From Anaerobacillus sp. (lineage in GTDB: Bacteria; Bacillota; Bacilli; Bacillales; Anaerobacillaceae): a DNA stretch of 19,252 nucleotides. Positions 14,171 to 19,252 of the stretch are shown in pieces (within the stretch, counting starts at the first letter, position 1; every line of letters starts with the position of its first letter). The position numbers and the translations under genes were made by a program. The stretch covers positions 1 to 19,252 of the forward strand of contig SKSA01000103.1 in NCBI GenBank assembly GCA_007118195.1. The letters are read 5' to 3'. The notes under the pieces were generated by a model that saw only the letters and a program-made list of their open reading frames with translations, did no database searches and was not told the DNA's origin.

Positions 14171-15076
14171 TTACTCTCCGAGATAGCGCCAAAAGGTTCC
14201 GTATTTAACGGGTACACGTTCGACGATTTGTCGTAGTACTAACTTTTTCATTTCCTTTTCAACTTCTTCAATCGTTAAATTATAAACAACAGAGATTTCT
14301 TTTGAAGCGACAAATGTATATTCTTTTAAAAAGTCTTCGAGAAAAGTGGGAGGTGATGGTATCGGTTTTTCATTAAGCATTTCCTCGAGAACCTTTACAT
14401 AGACGTCATAATCATAAAGTCCAGTTACCATAAGCCCCTCATCTTCAAAGTTGTCATTAAAGACAACTAAAGTAGGGAAGTACTCTACCCCCATTTCTTT
14501 CGTCGTTTTTAAATCGCACTGCAGGGCTTTAATTGCACCTTCTGATTGAAGATCTTCCTTAAATTCCTCAATATCCAGTTCTTCAATACTTTTAGCACAT
14601 TCGACTAATACGCCTTCATTTTCTATATTTTGTTTATTTAAAAACAGTAGTTCCTGTAATTTTCTTAAATATCTTATCCCAATTTGTTTGCCTTGAAGTT
14701 CAGCTGCTTTTATAGCAATTGAAGCAGCAAATGGAGTAGATATTGGGTTTTCAAGCCAGAGATCTCCATCACATGACATCCCAGTTCTACTTGCAGTTCT
14801 TTCCCATGATTGTGCTAAATCTTTATTTGATTTTTTTTCATTACAACATTGTAACTTTCCACCAATTAAGTAACGAATTTTAAAGTAACTACCATAATTC
14901 ATTTTTAATTTTTTTAATATTGGCTCAAGAGCCCAACACTCTGGACAGACGGGATCAACAAAAGTGTAGATTTCTAATGGCTTTTTATTTTGATTAGGAC
15001 GTTTTGATTCTTGATCATCACAGCCACAAAGGCCTAAATCATCATTACAATCTGAATGAGAGTTGTTACACGACAA
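14171..15076 (-). CDS. spxH: ClpXP adaptor SpxH (YjbH), DsbA-like
   Basis: The protein has 301 residues. A Cys/His-rich N-terminus (C3, H7, C10, C17, C19) matches the zinc-binding segment of SpxH/YjbH, which delivers Spx to ClpXP and lets go when oxidised. A thioredoxin/DsbA-like domain follows from residue 33, with C44-PE-C47 in VDPVCPECWALEP, an inserted helical region and the GVEYFPTLVVFND cis-proline loop (about 218-230). The C-terminal part (about 250-301) is a small alpha/beta extension typical of YjbH. There is no signal peptide, so it is cytoplasmic. The start is TTG at 15076 with AAAGGAGGG upstream. Its substrate gene spx lies 8 kb away in the same cluster. The N-terminal cluster is arranged differently from the HxHGH form I recall for B. 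subtilis. Confidence 0.93.
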   Translation of the reverse strand: MSCNNSHSDCNDDLGLCGCDDQESKRPNQNKKPLEIYTFVDPVCPECWALEPILKKLKMNYGSYFKIRYLIGGKLQCCNEKKSNKDLAQSWERTASRTGMSCDGDLWLENPISTPFAASIAIKAAELQGKQIGIRYLRKLQELLFLNKQNIENEGVLVECAKSIEELDIEEFKEDLQSEGAIKALQCDLKTTKEMGVEYFPTLVVFNDNFEDEGLMVTGLYDYDVYVKVLEEMLNEKPIPSPPTFLEDFLKEYTFVASKEISVVYNLTIEEVEKEMKKLVLRQIVERVPVKYGTFWRYLGE

Positions 15077-15174
15077 CTAGATCCCTCCTTTCCGTAATCA
15101 TAAGATGTTTTCTAGTTATAGTATTTGCGTTTTCTTACTTGTTAGTGCACGCGACCAAGAAGCTTGCACTTTTC

Positions 15175-15552
15175 TTATTTATTAACCATATGATAAGCGG
15201 TTTGAGTTAAGCGTTCAAAAATATATTCACGAACAGGACCTTCTAATTGTACTTCATCCATAGCATCATTCATGCATTCTAGCCAAGCTTCTGCTCTTTC
15301 CTCGGTAATAGGGAAAGGCATGTGTCTAGCTCTAAGCATCGGATGACCATGTTCTTTTGTATAAAGTTGTGGGCCCCCGAGAAATTGCGTTAAAAATTGC
15401 TTTTGTTTTCTGATCGTCTCTGTTAAATCATCAGGGAATATAGGAGTTAAAAGTGGATGTAGTTGTACTTTATGGTAAAAAGTTTCTACTAGCTCATCCA
15501 AAACTTGTTTACCTCCCATTGCTTCATAAGGAATATTTGAATGTGTATCCAT
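15175..15552 (-). CDS. yjbI: Group II truncated haemoglobin YjbI
   Basis: The protein has 125 residues, full length for the 2-on-2 globin family. Key positions are the proximal haem ligand H77 in RARHMPFPI, Tyr26 at B10 (VETFYHKV) and Trp90 at G8 (AEAWLECM), the distal Tyr and Trp of group II globins. The family binds O2 and reacts with NO or hypochlorite; in B. subtilis YjbI is linked to biofilm matrix protection. In several Bacilli it is adjacent to spxH, as here, and may be co-transcribed with it (98 bases apart). A perfect AGTGCA/TGCACT hairpin (15163-15137 region) in that gap lacks a U run and may only dampen readthrough. GAGGAG lies seven bases before the ATG. Confidence 0.95.
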   Translation of the reverse strand: MDTHSNIPYEAMGGKQVLDELVETFYHKVQLHPLLTPIFPDDLTETIRKQKQFLTQFLGGPQLYTKEHGHPMLRARHMPFPITEERAEAWLECMNDAMDEVQLEGPVREYIFERLTQTAYHMVNK

Positions 15553-15690
15553 AGTTGTCTCCTCACATTTGTTTCAATAGACGACCAAACGAACATAAAA
15601 TGTATTCTGGTGTCTTTTGAAAGTAAAGTTAATGTTATGTACCATCATTGTAGCAAGTGGGAGTACTTGACCGCAAATATTCAGCTTAAG

Positions 15691-15734
15691 ATGTAAATTG
15701 CCGGTCGCATTCTCGGTCGGCAAATGTATTTTCA
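15691..15734 (+). repeat. Short relative of the dispersed repeat, copy C
   Basis: ATGTAAATTGCCGGTC (15691-15706) and its imperfect complement ending in AAATGTATTTTCAT (15714-15734) flank only seven bases. The end sequences match copy A (ATGTAAATG-CTGGCC and AAATGTATTTACAT), so this looks like a maximal internal deletion of the same family. It lies between yjbJ and yjbI. Confidence 0.5.
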
Positions 15735-15742
15735 TACAAAGA

Positions 15743-15777
15743 AAGTGCCTGGTCACTTAGAAAGTGAGCAGACACTA
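15743..15777 (-). terminator. Terminator after yjbJ
   Basis: On the minus strand AGTGTCTGCTCACTT (15776-15762) pairs with AAGTGACCAGGCACTT (15758-15743), followed by TCTTTG. The stem sequence resembles the inner arms of the pepF palindrome. Confidence 0.6.
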
Positions 15778-15792
15778 TAAACGCGCTCCCTG

Positions 15793-16431
15793 TTAAAGGG
15801 TATAATATGTGTTTAATACTTTAGGGACATAACTTTGAGTTTCTTTAAATGGTGGAATACCACCGTACTTATCGACATTTCCAGGACCAGCATTGTAAGC
15901 AGCTAGTGCGAGTGATTTATCACCATCATAACGGTCTAACATTTGCCGTAAGTATTTCGTGCCACCATTAATGTTTTCTATAGGATCAAAAATATTTGTA
16001 ACATTTAATCCTCTAGCAGTAGTGGGCATTAGTTGCATTAACCCAACAGCACCTGCATGACTACGAGCATTTGGATTAAAGTTAGATTCATGCTTAATCA
16101 CTGAATAAATGAGTTTAGGGTCTACATTATATTTTTTTGCAGCAGCTTCAATATAAGTTTGATACGTCTCTTCTTTCGAACCCAATGAATGCTTCAATGG
16201 CTCAAAATTTTGAACAGGGCCCTGTTTAAGATGAGACAAATGTAGAGGGATATTTTGTTGATTGATTTTGTCAATATTACTAAATGACTTAGTGAGTTTT
16301 TTTTGTAACTCAATTTCTAACATATTAGAAAATACCGTTTGAAACGGTGAATTTGTTGAATTACTGCTTTTTTGTAAATTTCGAATGGCGTGCAGTTCAA
16401 ACATGTGCTCAAACGTTGAAGAAATTTTCAT
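15793..16431 (-). CDS. yjbJ: Lytic transglycosylase YjbJ (CwlQ-like)
   Basis: The protein has 212 residues from ATG 16431, which AGAGGGG precedes by five bases. The upstream GTG (16437) lies within that site. The C-terminal SLT domain (about 87-212) has the catalytic glutamate E115 in [13 protein letters not shown], the [13 protein letters not shown] motif and [14 protein letters not shown], all diagnostic of family-1 lytic transglycosylases. The enzyme cleaves the MurNAc-GlcNAc bond of peptidoglycan; the B. subtilis relative CwlQ also has muramidase activity. The first 85 residues form a polar, poorly conserved region without a clear signal peptide or membrane segment, so how it reaches the wall is not obvious. 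It starts 16 bases after yjbK and shares its transcript. Confidence 0.92.
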   Translation of the reverse strand: MKISSTFEHMFELHAIRNLQKSSNSTNSPFQTVFSNMLEIELQKKLTKSFSNIDKINQQNIPLHLSHLKQGPVQNFEPLKHSLGSKEETYQTYIEAAAKKYNVDPKLIYSVIKHESNFNPNARSHAGAVGLMQLMPTTARGLNVTNIFDPIENINGGTKYLRQMLDRYDGDKSLALAAYNAGPGNVDKYGGIPPFKETQSYVPKVLNTYYTL

Positions 16432-16447
16432 TCGCACCCCTCTTTCT

Positions 16448-17032
16448 TTATTGTTGTTCTAATTTCTTTGTGAAAAATCTTCGAATCTTATTTTCAGTTT
16501 TGATCATCGGAATGTTATTTTGTAAAAAAAGCTTTGCAAAAATGTCTTTCCCTTTTTGTTCATCTGTTACTTCATATTCAATTTCAAAGTCTTCCACATC
16601 TAAGTAGAAACTGTGATCAAACACCAGTGTTCCGCCGATGTAGGGTATTTCAGCTCTTTTAGTTATTAAGGTACCTAAAAAACGACACTCTTTTATGTCG
16701 ATTTCAAATGAGTTGAAAAGGTGTTCGGCAAGTGAACCTTTAGGTAGAGGGCCACCTTTAAGCGCGATTTCGGCTTCATCTTTTGTCAAAGCTTGATGGG
16801 TTTCTAATAAGCCTACTTCATGTGGTTGTTTTAACGTCATTGTATATTTTTCAGATTTTTCCCTAATTCTTAAAGCACACTTGTGGCTTTTTAATTGAAA
16901 ATTAGTAGTATCAAAATAATGGTTAATTTGTTTTTTAAACTGAGAATTGTCAATTTCGAATGCTGTTAACAAAGTTTCGAAATCATTTTTTGTCACAATA
17001 TTTTTAAATTCAATTTCAATTTCTTGAGTCAT
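16448..17032 (-). CDS. yjbK: CYTH-domain triphosphatase-like protein YjbK
   Basis: The protein has 194 residues spanning one CYTH domain. The signature E6-I-E8-F-K10 lies at the N-terminus. Further charged tunnel residues are in CALRIREK (about 53-60), TLKQP, and the C-terminal EDFEIEYEV and TENKIRRFF strands, which coordinate triphosphate and metal. CYTH proteins hydrolyse inorganic triphosphate or thiamine triphosphate; the YjbK subgroup is usually annotated as a putative triphosphatase or adenylate cyclase and its substrate is not settled. The ATG at 17032 has AGAAGG eight bases upstream. Its place divergent from yjbL and relQ is conserved in Bacillus, which may hint at a link to nucleotide signalling. 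Confidence 0.9.
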   Translation of the reverse strand: MTQEIEIEFKNIVTKNDFETLLTAFEIDNSQFKKQINHYFDTTNFQLKSHKCALRIREKSEKYTMTLKQPHEVGLLETHQALTKDEAEIALKGGPLPKGSLAEHLFNSFEIDIKECRFLGTLITKRAEIPYIGGTLVFDHSFYLDVEDFEIEYEVTDEQKGKDIFAKLFLQNNIPMIKTENKIRRFFTKKLEQQ

Positions 17033-17205
17033 ATGAAAACCTTCTTTATTATAATAGTTTAAGTTAGTTAAGATCTCAGTCGAATTTGATTAAATCTATT
17101 TTTAATAATACTATTTTTTGTTGTGCAATGGTAGCTATACATTATCGAAAAAATGCTATTTATGGTACACTTATGTCGTAAAATGCTAATGTTGGAGGAA
17201 TTAGG

Positions 17206-17598
17206 ATGGCCCAAAAAATCAAAGTAACAAAATTAACAGTCGATGATCGTGAAGTAAAAGTGTTCGTTGATGAACAACAATTATTAACAAATAAACAAAT
17301 TCAACCTGAAGGAAGAATGTTAGCGGATTCTGATCATTTATCCTTTATTTACATACTTGATGTTGAGGAAGACTATATATACGTTAGTTTTCCAGATGAA
17401 CTGTGGAGTGACTTAAATATTGCTCTTCAAAAGAACTTACCATTCTTTTTACAAATTGATGAAGATACAAGAATACCACTTGTTCAGTTTCAAGAAGAAT
17501 TACAATATTTTATTTCAAATATAAACGAAAACAGTAATTATGGAGAAAAAATGGTTGAAGTTGTCAGTAAGTTTTTTACCAATGAAAATCTGGGGTGA
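17206..17598 (+). CDS. yjbL: UPF0738 family protein YjbL
   Basis: The protein has 130 residues without membrane segment or signal peptide and is acidic overall. It begins MAQKIKVTKLTVDDREVKVF and contains beta-rich stretches such as LSFIYILDVEEDYIYVSFPD (about 46-65). No catalytic motif is evident. It is recognised mainly by synteny and length as the UPF0738 protein that precedes relQ in Bacillus. GGAGG eight bases before the ATG is strong. The stop is six bases before the relQ start, and the relQ ribosome site (GGGGTGA) overlaps the stop codon, so translation of the two is coupled. The function is unknown. Confidence 0.85.
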   Translation: MAQKIKVTKLTVDDREVKVFVDEQQLLTNKQIQPEGRMLADSDHLSFIYILDVEEDYIYVSFPDELWSDLNIALQKNLPFFLQIDEDTRIPLVQFQEELQYFISNINENSNYGEKMVEVVSKFFTNENLG

Positions 17599-17604
17599 CA
17601 AAAG

Positions 17605-18237
17605 ATGAATTGGGATGTTTTTTTAGCGCCATATCAACAAGCGGTTGAAGAAATAAAGATAAAATTACGAGGTGTACGAAAACAATATAACATGTCTTCT
17701 TCTAGTCATACCCCGATTGAATTTGTTACTGGAAGAATTAAACCAATTTCCAGTATTCTCGACAAGGCAAATAGAAAAAATATTCCTCTTGAGGAGCTCG
17801 AATCAAGAATGCAAGATTTAGCTGGAGTTAGGGTGATGTGTCAGTTTGTCGAGGATATTGATGCCGTGGTTAAATTGATTCGCAGGAGAAAAGATTTTGA
17901 AATCATTGAAGAGCGAGATTATATTGCGAATAAAAAAAGAAGTGGGTATCGAGCGTATCATCTTGTCATTAAATATCCGGTACAAACGATTGATGGAGAA
18001 AAGAAAATACTTGCCGAAATTCAAGTAAAAACCCTAGCAATGAATTTTTGGGCAACAATTGAGCACTCTTTACTTTATAAATATAGTGGTGAGATACCTG
18101 AAGAAATTATTGAACGACTTCAAAGCGCTGCTGAAGCAGCATTTCGACTCGATGAAGAAATGTCACAAATTCGCGGAGAGGTTTTAGAAGCCCAAGCTAT
18201 TTTTAGAAAAAAAGAGGAAGAGCAAAGAAGCCATTAA
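17605..18237 (+). CDS. relQ: Small alarmone synthetase RelQ (YjbM/SasB), (p)ppGpp synthetase
   Basis: The protein has 210 residues and is synthetase-only, lacking the HD hydrolase and TGS/ACT regions of long RelA/SpoT proteins. The synthetase motifs are present: GRIKPISSILDK (43-54), the metal-binding D71 in MQDLAGVRVMCQF, the GTP-binding loop KKRSGYRAYHLVIKYP (110-125), and E138-IQVKTLAMNFWA with the second catalytic acid. It transfers pyrophosphate from ATP to GTP/GDP. B. subtilis SasB forms tetramers activated by pppGpp. The C-terminal helix (about 165-210) would support oligomerisation. It is translationally coupled to yjbL and followed after about 90 bases by the NAD kinase gene, so all three probably form one operon. 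Confidence 0.95.
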   Translation: MNWDVFLAPYQQAVEEIKIKLRGVRKQYNMSSSSHTPIEFVTGRIKPISSILDKANRKNIPLEELESRMQDLAGVRVMCQFVEDIDAVVKLIRRRKDFEIIEERDYIANKKRSGYRAYHLVIKYPVQTIDGEKKILAEIQVKTLAMNFWATIEHSLLYKYSGEIPEEIIERLQSAAEAAFRLDEEMSQIRGEVLEAQAIFRKKEEEQRSH

Positions 18238-18324
18238 ATAATTTTGAAGCTTAAATTTAGTTGGAAAGTGAAGCTTTCTAGCTTTTGGAAAAGTCTTTTA
18301 CACTAACAAATAGAAGGGGGGCTA

Positions 18325-19128
18325 TTGTCTGATATGAAGTTTGCAGTAATTTCTAGAGGCGACGAAAAGTCCAATGGCCTAATGCAAAAAATAAAAAATT
18401 ATTTATTAGAATTTAACTTGATTTATAACGTTGAAGAACCTGACATCGTCATCACAGTTGGTGGAGATGGAACGCTGTTATATGCGTATCATGAATATAC
18501 ACATCGTTTAAGCGAGACCGCTTTTGTTGGTGTTCACACCGGTCACCTAGGTTTTTATGCTGATTGGAAACCTGAAGAGGTCGAGCGATTAGTGATCCAT
18601 ATAGCGAAAACACCCTATAAAATTGTTGAATATCCATTACTAGAAGTGATTATTCGGCATACGGACTCTACCAAATCAGAAAGGCACCTAGCGTTAAATG
18701 AGTGTTCTGTTAAAAGTGTTGTTGGTTCATTAGTGATGGATCTTGAAATAAAAGGGGAATTATTTGAAACATTTCGTGGTGACGGCCTTTGTATTTCCAC
18801 ACCTTCTGGTAGTACGGCGTATAATAAGGCTCTTGGGGGTGCGATTTTACACCCTTCACTCGCTTCTATTCAAGTTTCGGAAATGGCATCGATTAATAAT
18901 CGTGTTTATCGAACGATCGGTTCACCACTCGTTTTACCACAACACCATACATGTCTTCTAAAGCCATTGAATGACGTAGATTTCCATGTTACGGTCGATC
19001 ATATTTCGATGATTGAGAAAAGTGTTAAATCTATTCAATGTCGAGTTGCAGAAGATAAAGTCAGGTTTGCACGTTTTCGTCCATTCCCATTTTGGAAACG
19101 AGTAAAAGAGTCATTTATTACGGATTAA
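18325..19128 (+). CDS. nadF: NAD kinase
   Basis: The protein has 267 residues from TTG 18325, or 264 from ATG 18334. AGAAGGGGGG (18312-18321) spaces better to the TTG, but homologues begin MKFAV, which is the ATG reading; the choice is open. Motifs of ATP-NAD kinases are GGDGT (46-50), NE (125-126) and the [23 protein letters not shown] block (about 150-172). The end [14 protein letters not shown] is nearly invariant in Bacillus. The enzyme phosphorylates NAD to NADP. This feeds NADPH for thioredoxin, linking it to the Spx-controlled thiol response encoded in the same window. It is the last gene before the right edge; rluD-type yjbO would be expected next. Confidence 0.95.
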   Translation: MSDMKFAVISRGDEKSNGLMQKIKNYLLEFNLIYNVEEPDIVITVGGDGTLLYAYHEYTHRLSETAFVGVHTGHLGFYADWKPEEVERLVIHIAKTPYKIVEYPLLEVIIRHTDSTKSERHLALNECSVKSVVGSLVMDLEIKGELFETFRGDGLCISTPSGSTAYNKALGGAILHPSLASIQVSEMASINNRVYRTIGSPLVLPQHHTCLLKPLNDVDFHVTVDHISMIEKSVKSIQCRVAEDKVRFARFRPFPFWKRVKESFITD

Positions 19129-19136
19129 TAGTTTAA

Positions 19137-19248
19137 TGAATTTCATAATTCAATATTATCGCCATTAAGTATCTATATGTAGTTGCGTTAAATCGCTCGC
19201 AACTACATATAGATTGATATGGCTCAATTTAGGTAATTATGAAATTCA
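19137..19248. repeat. 112-bp nested inverted repeat behind the NAD kinase gene
   Basis: Outer arms TGAATTTCATAATT (19137-19150) and AATTATGAAATTCA (19235-19248) are perfect. Inner arms ATCTATATGTAGTTGCG (19171-19187) and CGCAACTACATATAGAT (19198-19214) are also perfect, around a 10-base loop. The two separating segments are both 20 bases and share GCCAT in register shifted by one. The whole therefore appears to be an originally continuous palindrome of about 51-base arms. There is no U tail, so it is more like a palindromic repeat than a standard terminator. Confidence 0.7.
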
Positions 19249-19252
19249 CTCA

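Noticed and set aside
15574..15756. 60-codon minus-strand ORF
   Set aside because: It covers copy C and the yjbJ terminator and lacks a ribosome site; it is a chance frame.
1..19252. CRISPR array, tRNA or rRNA genes, insertion sequences with transposase
   Set aside because: No regular direct-repeat array, no tRNA-like cloverleaf or rRNA segment, and no transposase-like reading frame was noticed.

Overview
The window reads as chromosomal DNA of a low-GC, spore-former-type member of the Bacillaceae. The gene order from about 5.2 kb to the right edge closely follows the Bacillus subtilis yjbC-spx-yjbE-mecA-coiA-pepF-RoxS-spxH-yjbI-yjbJ-yjbK-yjbL-relQ-nadF neighbourhood, with a cardiolipin synthase gene inserted between mecA and coiA. 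The AT-rich base composition, strong AGGAGG-type ribosome binding sites, use of TTG/GTG starts and sigma-A promoters fit that placement. It is a core-genome region, and no phage, plasmid, transposase or CRISPR is visible.

Left part (1-3.3 kb): a tryptophan-specific T-box leader on the minus strand (UGG specifier) reads out of the window, almost certainly into trpS. Then come a membrane-anchored thioredoxin-like protein of the ResA/TlpA type (+), a CaCA-family antiporter (-) controlled by a yybP-ykoY manganese riboswitch, and an HD-domain hydrolase (-). Two copies of a structured, inverted-repeat-bounded element lie here, one inside the presumptive trpS mRNA leader, and a short relative lies near 15.7 kb.

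Middle part (3.5-13.5 kb, mostly +): a small HTH protein with a secreted putative glycoside hydrolase; the GNAT gene yjbC; an unannotated 42-codon basic ORF; spx; the TerC-family yjbE (-); mecA; cls; coiA; pepF. This cluster joins Spx and its ClpCP adaptor MecA with competence, membrane lipid and peptide turnover functions.

Right part (13.5-19.25 kb): the pepF-spxH gap is the richest intergenic region. It holds a long palindromic element behind pepF, a 58-aa predicted membrane protein (-), and a near-perfect Rex operator between two divergent promoters. The plus-strand promoter makes a small RNA that matches the RoxS/RsaE riboregulator in position and design. Next come spxH, truncated haemoglobin yjbI, lytic transglycosylase yjbJ and CYTH protein yjbK on the minus strand, then yjbL, relQ (ppGpp synthetase) and the NAD kinase gene on the plus strand. 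A nested 112-bp inverted repeat closes the window.

The common theme is redox and stress control: Spx, SpxH, a truncated globin, RoxS/Rex, ppGpp and NADP supply. I see no clear-cut new multi-gene system. The items most worth pursuing are the RoxS/Rex/small-membrane-protein arrangement, the dispersed structured repeat, and two unannotated small ORFs.
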